The notes: generated by a model not told the origin, from the letters alone. Positions 28,119-37,897 are shown, numbered from the stretch's first letter. The stretch is 64,000 bases of DNA from Candidatus Paraluminiphilus aquimaris (GCF_026230195.1 NZ_CP036501.1:186001-250000); one strand, 5' to 3'. Numbers and translations: made by a program.

Positions 28119-29903
28119 TTAAGCGGAGTCTGCATGCAAAACGGCCCTGCGCCAGCCGCGTAACGAGTTGATCAGCCAAAACGCTTCAACTGCTCCCAGC
28201 TCGGTGACCGGCAATGCGCGCTCGGTAATCTTTCGCTCATTAAGTAATTCATCCCGCAAGACACCGGGTAACAAACCATCACCGAGCGGCGGCGTAAACA
28301 GCTCACCGCCAACTTGATAAACAATGTTCGCGATCGCACTCTCGGTAACATTACCCACGGTATTGAACATAATAGGCTCGCAACCGGCAGGAGTCTCTCG
28401 CACCGCACGATCATAAGCCTCACGTCGACTCGTCTTGTGCGCAAGGTAGGCGTCATCGGCTTCGACAGCGGACTGAACCAGGGCCAACTCAACGACAGGG
28501 TATTCGCTGGATAAGCTCGTTTGCGATGAACTGAGCTCGATCGGTTCACAGCGATGGGTGATTGCACCACTTCGTGCGAGTTGCAGGCGCAACCGGAGCG
28601 TCTGAGTCTCTGAGTCACTGGAAGTCGCTCCCTCGGCCACTTCACTCAGGAGCGCATCGAGGTAGGTCTCGGCTGCATGGATATCAAACGCAAACGACCA
28701 GTACGCTGCCGACTTTGCGAGTCGCGATAGATGACGCGCACGGCGCGGGATCGCCCCACTGACGATGCCCATGGTCTCGAACAAATGAAATGCGGGATCA
28801 GGCTGCTTGAGAATTCTCGCTTTTGTTTTGAGCTCTTCGAACTCCTCAGTAGGCTCTGAATCCCAGACGATGCCACAGCCTGAGCCAAAGCGACTGTCTC
28901 CTGTGGCTGACGCGCTCCATGCAGTGCGTATCGCCACATTGAAGCAGACTGACCCGGAGGGCTTAATCCGACCGACCGCTCCTGTGTAAATCTCTCGAGG
29001 ATCGTCTTCTAAACTATGAATGACATCGAGCGCTGCACGTTTTGGCGCACCCGTAATCGAAGCGGCAGGAAAGAGTGCCCGGAAAATCTCAGCAAGACTG
29101 GCATCCACCTCGCTTTTCACGGTAGAGGTCATTTGCCAAACGCTGGGGTAACGCTCCACACCAAAAAGTTCGTCCACCGACACCTTCCCAGTGGCCGAAA
29201 TGCGCGCTAAGTCATTTCGTACCATGTCCGTGATCATGACGTTTTCAGCCCGATTCTTTCGCGAGTGCTTCAACCAGCGAGCGCTGGATTCATCCGCCGT
29301 AGCATCGGTCCGACGACCAACGGTACCTTTCATCGGCTTACTGCAAACGACCCCCTCCTCTCGTTCAAAAAAGAGCTCGGGTGATGCTGAACATATCGTC
29401 AGCTCAGGTCCTTCGAGGTACACCGCGTAAGGCATATCCTGCGACCACCGCGCAAAGTCAGCGAGCGTCACGATCTCACCCTGACGCATGCGCGATGTCA
29501 GGTTGATCTGATAAACCTCGCCGGCGCCAATCATCTGGCGAATGGCGTCAACCTTAGACTCAAAAGAGCTTTGGCTTTCTCGTAGCTCCCAGTTATCGGG
29601 CGATGCACTCTCAGGCGCATACAGTCCACCCAGTGAATCAAGACGGGTCTCGTCAGAAAAGAGCGCAAAGCACACGAGGGGAATATCAATATCACGCTTC
29701 GGGAATTTACTATCGAAGGCATGGCTCGCCTCGTAGGCCACATATCCTACTGCGTGTAACGCCTCAGATTGTGCGCGTCGCTCGGCGGCTTCAATCGCAC
29801 CCAACACCCCAGCGTGTTCAGTGGCAAGCACTACATCGACACAATTGGTCAACAGTGACCAATCACTGGCATCTGGGTTCCTGACTATTGCGCGCTCAAA
29901 CAT
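28119..29903 (-). CDS. pabB: Aminodeoxychorismate synthase component I fused to aminodeoxychorismate lyase (PabB-PabC)
   Basis: 594 residues from the ATG at 29903; the longer frame upstream carries no homology. The first part to about 400 is the chorismate-using domain: YQINLTSRMRQG, SPELFF, CSKPMKGTVGRR, SITGAPKRAALDVI, YTGAVGRI and the FGSGCGIVWDS end. The last 190 residues are a PabC-like PLP fold-type IV domain (HLFETMGI, FNTVGNVTESAIANI, LPGVLRDELL), though the lysine region is less clear to me. Together with a PabA glutaminase elsewhere it would make p-aminobenzoate for folate. Such fusions are known in several bacteria. Confidence 0.88.
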   Translation of the reverse strand: MFERAIVRNPDASDWSLLTNCVDVVLATEHAGVLGAIEAAERRAQSEALHAVGYVAYEASHAFDSKFPKRDIDIPLVCFALFSDETRLDSLGGLYAPESASPDNWELRESQSSFESKVDAIRQMIGAGEVYQINLTSRMRQGEIVTLADFARWSQDMPYAVYLEGPELTICSASPELFFEREEGVVCSKPMKGTVGRRTDATADESSARWLKHSRKNRAENVMITDMVRNDLARISATGKVSVDELFGVERYPSVWQMTSTVKSEVDASLAEIFRALFPAASITGAPKRAALDVIHSLEDDPREIYTGAVGRIKPSGSVCFNVAIRTAWSASATGDSRFGSGCGIVWDSEPTEEFEELKTKARILKQPDPAFHLFETMGIVSGAIPRRARHLSRLAKSAAYWSFAFDIHAAETYLDALLSEVAEGATSSDSETQTLRLRLQLARSGAITHRCEPIELSSSQTSLSSEYPVVELALVQSAVEADDAYLAHKTSRREAYDRAVRETPAGCEPIMFNTVGNVTESAIANIVYQVGGELFTPPLGDGLLPGVLRDELLNERKITERALPVTELGAVEAFWLINSLRGWRRAVLHADSA

Positions 29904-30200
29904 ATAACAAATTTTCGACGATGAAATACGACTGCTCTTGCAGATACGGTATTGGCCGCAAGTTGGCGCAAGAAGGGGGCGAAGTATGAAGTTTTCCCTC
30001 GATAATTGCGACTGATGGCCACCCAAAACCCGCCACCAGACCCACACTGGAATTCAATGCGCGCAATGATCTGTTGGTAGAGTTAAAAAATCAGTAAACT
30101 CGGGAGCACTCGGGTATGTCCTGAAGAATGTTGGCGGTCTCATTTAGCCCAGTCGCATGCGATGTTGCCGCCACGTAGAAATGATAAACGGCGCTGAAAG
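29904..30200. other. Intergenic region between divergent pabB and cupin genes
   Basis: 297 bases, expected to carry both promoters. I saw no RNA gene, repeat or clear operator. Confidence 0.4.
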
Positions 30201-30647
30201 ATGAAAATTAATCTCCTCGAACCTTCTCATTTAGACTGGCAGAACTACGGCCCAGATACTCGGTTTAGCTACCCTATCGGCTACTCGGGCGCGCTCCTGA
30301 GCTACGACGGTAAAGACCACATAGATTTACTGTACCGCTGGGAACCTGGGAAGTACTGCCACTTCCATCGTCACCTTTGCGAGGTCCGCTCAACCGTGCT
30401 CGCTGGCTCACTTGAGGTCGTAACGTTCGAGGACGGTAAAGAAGTCTCATCCATTGTTCGCGAGGTAGGTAGCTACTCGCACATGCCTCAAGGCGATGTT
30501 CACATGGAGCGCGGAGGCCCCGAGGGCGCTGTGGTGTTGTTTAACCTCTATGCGCCCGACGGTCGACTGACCGAAATGCTCGATGAGACTGGAACGACCT
30601 TAAAAACGCTCACCATCGGATCAGTGCTCAAACAATTTGCGCACTAA
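30201..30647 (+). CDS. Cupin domain protein
   Basis: 148 residues in a single cupin barrel. The metal site is visible: HFHRHLCEVRSTVLAG resembles the His-x-His-x3-5-Glu pattern, and a third His is in MPQGDVHMERGG. It is therefore a likely metal-binding small-molecule enzyme or sensor, cytoplasmic as no signal peptide is seen. I cannot name the reaction. The start follows GAAAG and is fairly secure. Confidence 0.75.
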   Translation: MKINLLEPSHLDWQNYGPDTRFSYPIGYSGALLSYDGKDHIDLLYRWEPGKYCHFHRHLCEVRSTVLAGSLEVVTFEDGKEVSSIVREVGSYSHMPQGDVHMERGGPEGAVVLFNLYAPDGRLTEMLDETGTTLKTLTIGSVLKQFAH

Positions 30648-30690
30648 CACGATCCCGTTAAAGCATAGGTCGGCTAGGTCGCTGTAACGA

Positions 30691-31752
30691 CTAAAGTTTA
30701 ATGGCGCCTGACAGTGGGTTGGAACCGTTGATCAATTGGTGGAATTCGTCAGCCAATCGCTGTGACTCATCCACGCACCTATGCCAATAGGTCTCTCTTA
30801 CCGACTCAGGAATTTTCCCAAAGTCGCGGCGGTCGGGAATTTTTCCAAACGGGAGGGACGCGATGAACTCATCTGTTGGGCAGATCATGATCAACTGATC
30901 GACGGAAACCTGTTGGTCCGCCCGCCAGGGCAAAAACTTATCGAACCAACCCACTGTCGTGCGATTACTAAAGTGCGGATATAACCAAACTTCATCTCTG
31001 GGTAAGCGTTGCAAATCGAAGTGATAGTCGATGATGCCACCGTCCCAAAAAGCGCCCTTTCCTGCGCCTTCTATCTCATATACTCCCTCAAACACATAAG
31101 GAATAGCGCCACTTGCCATCAAGGCGTGGAACACATTTGCCTCGCTCAGCCCAACGTACTGGGTATCAAAACCGTCTAACAGAGGACGTAGCGGCGACGC
31201 CTGCTCTGGTGCAAAGACCACACGTTGAAATGAGGCAGGAAGTGTTCTGCGGCTCACGGCATTTCCCAAAGCGGCCATTCCCATGCCTGCTATGAGACGC
31301 TTGCCCGGCTGTTGAGCGTTCAAGCCCTTACCACGCGCTGTCACAATGTGGGAGCGAAGCCAAGGGTGCGTAGCGACAGAATGCCCGCCCTGCTCTCCCA
31401 GTAGCGAATTCATCAACCAGAGCGCGACTTGGGTAATCTCCGGCACACTGGGCTTCGCTGATCGATAAGACTGCGCCAAATAGGCCTTCTCAAACCGGTC
31501 GTAGGCCTCAACTGGGTCGGGCTGCGCCATAGCAGCGTGGCGCCAAGAACCGATCGACGAACCCACGGCATCCAGCGGCCTGCTGCGACCGGCCAAAAGA
31601 TCGGCAATAAGCACGCGGTCCATACGACCCAATATCAACCACTTTGGGCCACCGGATGCGCCAATAAGGCCATCGATTAGGTCGGCGTGCCAACCTTCAG
31701 ACTCAAGACGTTTCGCTGCCGTTTTCCCCACTCTAAGTTCGAGGGCTTTCAT
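30691..31752 (-). CDS. Patatin-like phospholipase family protein
   Basis: 353 residues. Patatin features in order: oxyanion-type GASGGPKW (about 31-38), nucleophile region VGSSIGSWR (Gly-x-Ser-x-Gly), and FWDGGIIDYHF with the Asp of the catalytic dyad. So it is probably a serine lipid acyl hydrolase. No signal peptide. The ATG at 31752 has an AAGGATCC ribosome site. Divergent from the M48 protease gene. Confidence 0.85.
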   Translation of the reverse strand: MKALELRVGKTAAKRLESEGWHADLIDGLIGASGGPKWLILGRMDRVLIADLLAGRSRPLDAVGSSIGSWRHAAMAQPDPVEAYDRFEKAYLAQSYRSAKPSVPEITQVALWLMNSLLGEQGGHSVATHPWLRSHIVTARGKGLNAQQPGKRLIAGMGMAALGNAVSRRTLPASFQRVVFAPEQASPLRPLLDGFDTQYVGLSEANVFHALMASGAIPYVFEGVYEIEGAGKGAFWDGGIIDYHFDLQRLPRDEVWLYPHFSNRTTVGWFDKFLPWRADQQVSVDQLIMICPTDEFIASLPFGKIPDRRDFGKIPESVRETYWHRCVDESQRLADEFHQLINGSNPLSGAIKL

Positions 31753-31906
31753 TAAGGATCCTTTTTGGAGTGGGTTATGCTCACCTTTTAGGGATACGCG
31801 ACAAGCTTTATGATGGCTTCATGCAACAGTTAACTGTCGCTGACCGCGCAGTTGCAAGCTGTCGCAAGCGCGACTTGGACAATAAGAAAAATTTGAGGCA
31901 AACACC

Positions 31907-33085
31907 ATGGCTTTTGATGCCATCTCCGCAACAAACGCGTACATCGACTCCCTAGGAACGGAGGCACTAGCTCAGGCGGCGGCCTACACGGCGGGCAATC
32001 ACTGGCTCATACTTTGGTCACTTTTGGCGACTGTAGTCTCCACCTCGCTTATTGTTCGAAGCGGAATATTAGTCGCGCTCTCAAACAAACTCTCTCAGAG
32101 AGGCGCGTTTAATCGTGCCTTTCGGATCAGTGCAGCGTTCATCGTGTTGTCAGCCATTATTGAGTTGCCCTGGACGATTTACACGCGCTGGTATCGCCAG
32201 ACCCAATATGACATGACGACTCAACCACTTGGCGACTTCTTGGGTCAATCTGGTTTGGGACTTGCGCTCAGCGCGGTGCTTATGGGGTTATTGCTGGCAA
32301 CCTTCTACGTACTAATTAAAAAAGCAGGCCAGCTTTGGTGGGCATGGTTTGGGGGGATAACCGCAAGCCTAGTCGCAACCATGATGTTGCTTGGGCCGTC
32401 TTTAATTCAACCCTTGTTCAACGAATACACGCCCGTGCCCGAGGGAGAGGTCAAAGAAGCCATAGAAGCGCTTGCGCTTGAAGCCAACATTCCCACAAAT
32501 CGGATCTTCATGTACGACGGGTCTCGCCAGTCGAATAACTTTACAGCAAACGTTTCAGGCATTGGCTCTTCCGCCAGAATTGCAATTTCCGATATTGCGC
32601 TGAAAGAGGCTAATCTTGACGAGGTCAAAGCCGTCACGGGCCATGAGATTGGGCACTATGTCTCAGGGCATATTTGGTGGGTCGTGTTTCTTTTGAGCGG
32701 CGAGGTTGTCATCGCTTTCTTGCTTGCAGACAGACTTTTCAAACCGGTTGCGCGTGTTTTTGGGGCTGATGAGAACATTCAAAATCCCGCGAGCGTACCC
32801 ATTCTGATATTGCTTGTCGGTGTCCTGCTGACACTGTTTGAACCCATCAACAACAGCCTGACACGAATGAACGAAGCTGACGCTGATCGATATTCGCTTG
32901 AAAATGTGGGATTACCCGACGGACTTGCCTCGGCGCTCGTTAAAACCGCTGAATATCGCGATCCTCGGCCGGGCCAACTCCAAGAGCTTCTTTTTTACAC
33001 GCACCCATCAGTTGAGAGTCGGGTACGGATGGCAATGGAGTGGAAAGGGGAGCAACTCGCGACGGAGTTACTCCCGGAAAATTAA
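31907..33085 (+). CDS. M48 family membrane metalloprotease (Ste24/CAAX protease 1-like)
   Basis: 392 residues. Several membrane helices precede the zinc site HEIGH (246-250); the third ligand is the Glu in NEADADRYS (about 322). The layout, including FTANVSGIGSSARIAISD and the C-terminal THPSVESRVRMAMEWK, is that of Ste24-type proteases, which in bacteria probably degrade or process membrane proteins. The start follows GAGGCAAACACC. Confidence 0.92.
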   Translation: MAFDAISATNAYIDSLGTEALAQAAAYTAGNHWLILWSLLATVVSTSLIVRSGILVALSNKLSQRGAFNRAFRISAAFIVLSAIIELPWTIYTRWYRQTQYDMTTQPLGDFLGQSGLGLALSAVLMGLLLATFYVLIKKAGQLWWAWFGGITASLVATMMLLGPSLIQPLFNEYTPVPEGEVKEAIEALALEANIPTNRIFMYDGSRQSNNFTANVSGIGSSARIAISDIALKEANLDEVKAVTGHEIGHYVSGHIWWVVFLLSGEVVIAFLLADRLFKPVARVFGADENIQNPASVPILILLVGVLLTLFEPINNSLTRMNEADADRYSLENVGLPDGLASALVKTAEYRDPRPGQLQELLFYTHPSVESRVRMAMEWKGEQLATELLPEN

Positions 33086-33088
33086 GGT

Positions 33089-33382
33089 CTATTCGATACC
33101 GTCGAGGTATTCGACATCAGGACGACCACCGACAAGACCGGCTAACTTAACGTTGGCTGCCTTGAAGTAGTCTGTCTGTCCATGCGCTTCCAAGGCCGCT
33201 TGATCAGTATAGGACTCCAGAACTTTGTATACCTGTGGGTCCGTTTTACTTCGGTTCAATGCATAGAAGCGGCACCCCGGTTCATTGGCCAGAACCTGTG
33301 CAGCGAGCTCCATGAACACCGCTTCGAACTCATCGTTTTTCCCCGCTTGAACTGGGATCGTTGCAATAACACCTACGGCCAT
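33089..33382 (-). CDS. Antibiotic biosynthesis monooxygenase (ABM) family protein, YgiN-like
   Basis: 97 residues, one dimeric alpha/beta-barrel domain: AVGVIATIPVQAGKNDEFEAVF, LANEPGCRFYALNRS, YKVLESYTDQAALEAHGQTDYF. Members act as cofactor-free monooxygenases on quinols or are uncharacterised. The ribosome site is AAGGAAAC. Convergent with the M48 gene (three bases between stops). Confidence 0.88.
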   Translation of the reverse strand: MAVGVIATIPVQAGKNDEFEAVFMELAAQVLANEPGCRFYALNRSKTDPQVYKVLESYTDQAALEAHGQTDYFKAANVKLAGLVGGRPDVEYLDGIE

Positions 33383-33729
33383 GACTGTTTCCTTATTATT
33401 GAGATTAAAGACAAGTCGACCAGCCTACTGGCAAGGTTGGCCATTGCCCAGCCAATTTTGATATTCGCACCTCTCATTGTGAGTGATTAGGGCAATCTGA
33501 ACAGAACCGACCGTTTTTTGGGGCCACATGAGCTTTCAAGGCGTACCATGGGCAACTGATATCGCGTCGACTTGCTTATCGGCGTATCGAAACAGATTCG
33601 CGAGGGGTTTGGTCTCAGCGCACGAGCTGATCAGCGCACGCCTCGCGGGTCCGATAGACCTTGGAAAGGACACATCGTGATTATCTCATCTAGTAATTGA
33701 CGATTTCACGGACGGGAGAAAAAGAAAGC
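33383..33729. other. Intergenic region with a small repeat cluster
   Basis: 347 bases with no credible gene. It has inverted arms CGCGAGG (33599-33605) and CCTCGCG (33641-33647), enclosing a nine-base direct repeat CAGCGCACG at 33616-33624 and 33632-33640. This could be an operator or a structured 5' leader of the downstream cvfB-like gene. Confidence 0.4.
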
Positions 33730-34404
33730 GTGAGCGAAGACTCCACACTGACCATAGGTCAGGTTGCCTGGCTAAAAGTGGTAGACGTTAATCACCTAGG
33801 CGCGTTCGTCGACTGGGGGTTAAGCAAAGATCTATTTATTCCCTTCGCCGAGCAGCAGCACCCGTTGCGGCCCGGATCGTTCACCCTGGTCAAGATATAT
33901 CTTGATAATCAGGGGCGTCCGGCAGGTTCAACTCGTATAGACCACTGGATTGAAGACACGGCAACCGACCTGTCCATAGGCCAAGAGGTTTCGTTACTCA
34001 TCGCGGAACAGACTGACCTCGGTTTCAAGGCCGTTATTAACCATCAATTTTGGGGGTTACTCTACAGCAACGAACTCTATCGTAGAGTTCGAAAGGGTCA
34101 GATTGTCACAGGGTATATTCAGCGGATTCGAGACGATGGGAAAATCGATTTAACCCTTAATCAACCCGGATTTAGTGAGTCTAAAATTGAGGCGCTAGCG
34201 CGCGAGATAGAAAACACGTTACATGCGAACTCAGGATTTTTAGCACTGAATGACAAAAGCCCTCCCCCTGAGATTTATGCGGCCTTTGGCGTGAGTAAAA
34301 AGGTGTTTAAGCAAGCTGTAGGGGCGCTCTATAAAGCTCAGAAAATCACCATTGAATCCGGGGGCCTTCGATCAACTGACAGTGCGCCCGAGAGCGGTGC
34401 CTAG
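33730..34404 (+). CDS. CvfB-like S1 RNA-binding protein
   Basis: 224 residues. The GTG at 33730 is preferred over an upstream TTG because a GGGAG ribosome site lies before it. S1-like domains are visible: GQVAWLKVVDVNHLGAFVDWGLSKDLFIPF, a second in the middle, and a third QIVTGYIQRIRDDGKIDLTL. A winged-helix-like end follows (YAAFGVSKKVFKQAVGALYKAQKI). This is the domain order of CvfB, which binds RNA and affects virulence gene expression in Staphylococcus. Role here unknown. Confidence 0.88.
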   Translation: MSEDSTLTIGQVAWLKVVDVNHLGAFVDWGLSKDLFIPFAEQQHPLRPGSFTLVKIYLDNQGRPAGSTRIDHWIEDTATDLSIGQEVSLLIAEQTDLGFKAVINHQFWGLLYSNELYRRVRKGQIVTGYIQRIRDDGKIDLTLNQPGFSESKIEALAREIENTLHANSGFLALNDKSPPPEIYAAFGVSKKVFKQAVGALYKAQKITIESGGLRSTDSAPESGA

Positions 34405-34561
34405 AGTAGACTCAACCTGCTGACGCATGAAAACTGCGCAGCGCCATCACAACCAGACGCCGCTACCGAGCGCATCTTGATCACTGCGCCTTGCCACGTA
34501 TCAAAATTGTGGTGTATGTGAGACAAATACAGTGGGTAACGGATGGATTGCTTAACAGTCG

Positions 34562-36124
34562 ATGAGATCTATAAAAAGAATGTGCGGTCGTTCTTTCTTA
34601 GGCCGCTTTCCGGGGTTTTTAGACGTCCTAAAACCTCTTGTTTATGGTTGTTTGCTGTCGGCGCTAGCACCTGCTGCAACGAGTGACACCGGAGCACCTA
34701 CAACCACGCCTAACATCGTTATTTTGTTCACTGATGACCTCGGTTGGGGCGACCTGGGGGCCTTTGGTCATCCTTACATCAAGACTCCATCGATCGATCA
34801 GTTAGCAGCGGAAGGACAGCAGTGGACTGATTTTTATGTTCCCGCACCGGTCTGCTCGCCAAGTCGCGCCGCACTCCTGACGGGGAGGCATCCTGTTAGA
34901 ACGGGGCTTTATGGCGTGGGAACACCCGTCATGTTTCCCGGAGATACCCGCGGTATTCCGCATTCAGAGGTCACACTCGCTGAGGCCCTTAAAGCAAAAG
35001 GCTACAGCACCGCCATCATGGGCAAATGGCATCTGGGCGACGCCCCCGACTTCTTTCCAACCCGCCACGGGTTTGACTACTGGTTCGGCATCCCCTACTC
35101 CAACGATATGCAGTTTGCCGGACGGCCCGGTGTCGAAGACCTGTTCCGACTCCAGCAGGCCGGCAAGACCAATGAGCTGATGCAAATCTTCAGCGATTTC
35201 CTTAAGAGCTTTGAAGCACCCGATTATCGGGACTACAACCTACCGCTGTGGCGAAGTCGGTGCTCCAACTTAGGTTGTACCGATGAGTTACTCGAGCAAC
35301 CGGCGGTTCAACCCACGCTCACAACTCGGCTGACCAAAGAAGCAGTGCAGTTCATCAACGCACAAGGCGATGAGCCTTTCTTTTTATATCTGCCTTACAC
35401 CATGCCCCATTTACCCATTTTTGCCGACACACCGTTTCAAGGAAAAAGTCTCGCCGGGCCCTATGGCGACACCGTTGAAGAAATTGACTGGAGTGTCGGT
35501 GAAATTATCAAAGCGCTTGAAGCTCGCGGCGTGAGCGACAATACCCTCGTCTTTTTCTCAAGTGACAACGGCCCGTGGCAATCCGCCAGTACGGAGTTTG
35601 CCGGCAGCGCCGGCCCGTTCAAGGGCTCCAAGCAAGAGGTATACGAAGGCGGCGTTCGGGTACCGACGGTGTTCTGGTGGCCAGGCAAGATCACCCCCAA
35701 AGTCACCGCTGAAATTGGGAGTGTGCTCGACCTTTTTGCAACCATCTCAGCCGTCACCGGTATTGATGGGTCAACCGCAGTCGACGGATTTGACTTATCC
35801 AGTGCACTTTTTAGGGGTGGGGCCGGCCCTCGAGATGAGGTGGCGCTGTATCGCAAAGGAGAGCTGCGAGCCTACCGAAAAGGTGACTACAAGCTGCATC
35901 TGTTTGACCGTGCAGAGGGAGGTGAGCCCCTTGAGACACCAGAGCTATATAACCTCAAGCGAGACTTGGCGGAGCGCGAAAACCTCGCGACGGAGCAGCC
36001 CGACACCCTCAGGGCTCTTAACGCCGCGGTCGCCAAGCATCAGGCTGCAATGGAGCGAAAACCACCACTCTTCGATCAACGTTTTCTCGAACTCATCCAT
36101 AATGATAGGGTAAGTGAGCAATAG
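34562..36124 (+). CDS. Exported sulfatase (formylglycine type)
   Basis: 520 residues. An N-terminal hydrophobic segment (about 20-40) acts as signal peptide. The alkaline-phosphatase-fold metal site is NIVILFTDDLGWGDLG and the sulfatase signature CSPSRAALLTGRH has Cys98, to be converted to formylglycine. Other landmarks are MGKWHLGD and FFSSDNGPW. Likely cleaves sulfate esters of algal polysaccharides or lipids in the periplasm. The maturation enzyme is not in the window. An alternative start is Met7. Confidence 0.92.
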   Translation: MRSIKRMCGRSFLGRFPGFLDVLKPLVYGCLLSALAPAATSDTGAPTTTPNIVILFTDDLGWGDLGAFGHPYIKTPSIDQLAAEGQQWTDFYVPAPVCSPSRAALLTGRHPVRTGLYGVGTPVMFPGDTRGIPHSEVTLAEALKAKGYSTAIMGKWHLGDAPDFFPTRHGFDYWFGIPYSNDMQFAGRPGVEDLFRLQQAGKTNELMQIFSDFLKSFEAPDYRDYNLPLWRSRCSNLGCTDELLEQPAVQPTLTTRLTKEAVQFINAQGDEPFFLYLPYTMPHLPIFADTPFQGKSLAGPYGDTVEEIDWSVGEIIKALEARGVSDNTLVFFSSDNGPWQSASTEFAGSAGPFKGSKQEVYEGGVRVPTVFWWPGKITPKVTAEIGSVLDLFATISAVTGIDGSTAVDGFDLSSALFRGGAGPRDEVALYRKGELRAYRKGDYKLHLFDRAEGGEPLETPELYNLKRDLAERENLATEQPDTLRALNAAVAKHQAAMERKPPLFDQRFLELIHNDRVSEQ

Positions 36125-36169
36125 GCATCCCTAAGTTGCTATAAAAATAAAAACACGGGAGAAATCCGC

Positions 36170-36562
36170 ATGACGATTGAGAAAAAGCTATTTAGAAACG
36201 GCCCCTATGCTGACCTGTTCAGTCAGGGTGTCCAGGTCGGCAAGTCACTCCACCTAGCCGGTCAAGTTGGTACCGATGCCACAGGCAGGGCACCTGAGAG
36301 CCTGGTCGAGCAAATGCAACACGCTTATCAACACGTTGAGTCGGTGCTAAATGAGTTCGACTGCACCATGGATAACGTGGTGGAAGAAACGTGGTTCGTT
36401 ACCGACATGCATGAATGTATGTCACAGGTCGAGGCACTCTTTACCGCACGGCAGATGATCTACGGTAAAACGCCCGAAGTCGCTCAAACCGTTGTTCAGG
36501 TGGTCGCACTGGTCGATCCGTCTTTCAAGATCGAAATTAAGTGCGTTGCCATTACGGAATAA
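36170..36562 (+). CDS. RidA (YjgF/L-PSP) family protein
   Basis: 130 residues. SLHLAGQVGTDATG, VEQMQHAYQHVESVLNEFDCTMDNVVEETWFVTDM and PEVAQTVVQVVALVDPSFKIEIKCVA are the typical RidA segments. True RidA enamine/imine deaminases need a conserved Arg near the C-terminus (usually ARVEVALP); that position is not Arg here, so this belongs to another subfamily and deaminase activity is uncertain. It lies 13 bases before the PhyH gene, as an operon. Confidence 0.87.
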   Translation: MTIEKKLFRNGPYADLFSQGVQVGKSLHLAGQVGTDATGRAPESLVEQMQHAYQHVESVLNEFDCTMDNVVEETWFVTDMHECMSQVEALFTARQMIYGKTPEVAQTVVQVVALVDPSFKIEIKCVAITE

Positions 36563-36575
36563 AAGGAGCGAGGAC

Positions 36576-37466
36576 ATGCCAGAGTTACTACACCTCCCTG
36601 CCAACGCTGATGCCAGCGCCATCGTCGCAGCCCTTGAGCAAGATGGCGCAGTCATCTTGGACAACGTCATCAGTCCCGAGTTTATCGCAGCACTGCGTGA
36701 AGAGACCGACCCGTACATGGATAGCACCAGTAACGGCGAAGACCCCTTCGCAGGTTTCAAAACAACTCGTACCGGCGGTCTGTTAGTTCGCTCAGAAAAG
36801 TGCCGTGAACTCATAGAGCACGCGACGATTCTGGACCCCTGCCGCGAGTTCCTCGCGCCTTTCTGCGAGAAGGTGCAGCTGCACCTCACCCAGATTATCC
36901 GCATTCGCCCCGGCGAAACGGCGCAAGCGATTCACCGAGATAAGTGGGCGTGGGGCAAGCATCTGTCGCACCTTGAGCCTCAGTTCAACACCATTTGGGC
37001 ATTGACGGACTTCACCGCCGAAAACGGCGCAACACAAGTGGTCCCCGGCAGCACGAAATGGCCCGATGGCCAAGACATAAAGCCTGATCAAGTAACTAAA
37101 GCCGAGATGAAAGCCGGCTCGGTGCTGATCTACTCGGGCTCGGTCTTCCATGGTGGCGGTGCCAACAACAGCGACGGCGACCGCATTGGTATCAATATTA
37201 CCTATGCACTGGGCTGGCTCAGGCAAGAGGAAAACCAGTACTTGAGCTGCCCGCCCGAGTTAGCAAAAGACCTCAGCCGCACACTACAAGAGCTCGCAGG
37301 CTACGCCATGGGTCAGTATGCACTGGGTTACTACACGCCCCCCGGTGCGCCTGGCGAGGAGCCTGAAGTGGTTCCGCCACAATATGCGCTGGGTGTGCGC
37401 CAAGACCTCTCGAGCATGGGGGGAACCGGTGATTTGGAGGCATTACAAAAGGCTCTGAAGACCTAA
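36576..37466 (+). CDS. Phytanoyl-CoA dioxygenase (PhyH) family oxygenase
   Basis: 296 residues. The start at 36576 has a strong AAGGAG site; the longer frame overlaps the RidA gene. Iron(II)/2-oxoglutarate ligands are visible: His120-x-Asp122 in AIHRDKWAWG and His192 in SVFHGGGANNS, with the cosubstrate Arg in DRIGINITYALGW. Probably hydroxylates a small molecule. The RidA partner suggests a reactive intermediate, but neither substrate can be read from the sequence. Confidence 0.9.
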   Translation: MPELLHLPANADASAIVAALEQDGAVILDNVISPEFIAALREETDPYMDSTSNGEDPFAGFKTTRTGGLLVRSEKCRELIEHATILDPCREFLAPFCEKVQLHLTQIIRIRPGETAQAIHRDKWAWGKHLSHLEPQFNTIWALTDFTAENGATQVVPGSTKWPDGQDIKPDQVTKAEMKAGSVLIYSGSVFHGGGANNSDGDRIGINITYALGWLRQEENQYLSCPPELAKDLSRTLQELAGYAMGQYALGYYTPPGAPGEEPEVVPPQYALGVRQDLSSMGGTGDLEALQKALKT

Positions 37467-37499
37467 AGCGGAGTGAGGACAGCTTGTCAGCATGAGTGC

Positions 37500-37528
37500 T
37501 TGAGGTAGACGAAGACTCCCCTTATACT
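37500..37528 (+). promoter_or_regulatory. Sigma-70 promoter of tRNA-Val
   Basis: TTGAGG (37500-37505), 17-base spacer, TATACT (37523-37528), followed by a GC-rich discriminator typical of stringently controlled stable RNA genes. The tRNA starts 14 bases downstream. Confidence 0.75.
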
Positions 37529-37541
37529 CTGCCGCCCCAAT

Positions 37542-37618
<77 letters not shown>

Positions 37619-37628
37619 AACATGAAAG

Positions 37629-37653
37629 AGCCCGCTGCAAGCGGGCTTTTTTG
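37629..37653 (+). terminator. Rho-independent terminator of tRNA-Val
   Basis: AGCCCGC-TGCAA-GCGGGCT followed by six T, ten bases after the tRNA 3' end. Confidence 0.92.
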
Positions 37654-37677
37654 TGTTTGAAGGGTTACAACACTCTC

Positions 37678-37804
37678 GAGCTGGCGAAGCCAGTCGAAAA
37701 ACGCGACCTTAGGAGCGTTTAGTCTGCCGTAGCAAAGCGAAGGCGCCCGCAGGGTTCAATCGGCAGAGGCAATGGCGATTGAAGACAATCTGGTTGGTCC
37801 TACT
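37678..37804 (+). repeat. tRNA-Val-derived interspersed repeat, copy A
   Basis: Starts at GAGCTGGCGAAGCCAG (the T-arm 5' side), then about 95 bases of insert, then ATCTGGTTGGTCCTACTA, a slightly decayed tRNA-Val 3' end. Insert landmarks shared with the other copies are GCGACCTTAGGAGCG and AAAGCGAAGGCGCCCG. Two hairpins are clear: AAACGC/GCGTTT and TTCAATCG/CGATTGAA. It lies 60 bases after the intact tRNA gene. Confidence 0.85.
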
Positions 37805-37897
37805 AACCTTTGAATCAGGGGGCGCAGAAATCCCTTCTGAGGGTATCGGTCTACTACCGATAAAGAGAGGTTCAAATAACTACTTTCCTGTCAGATA

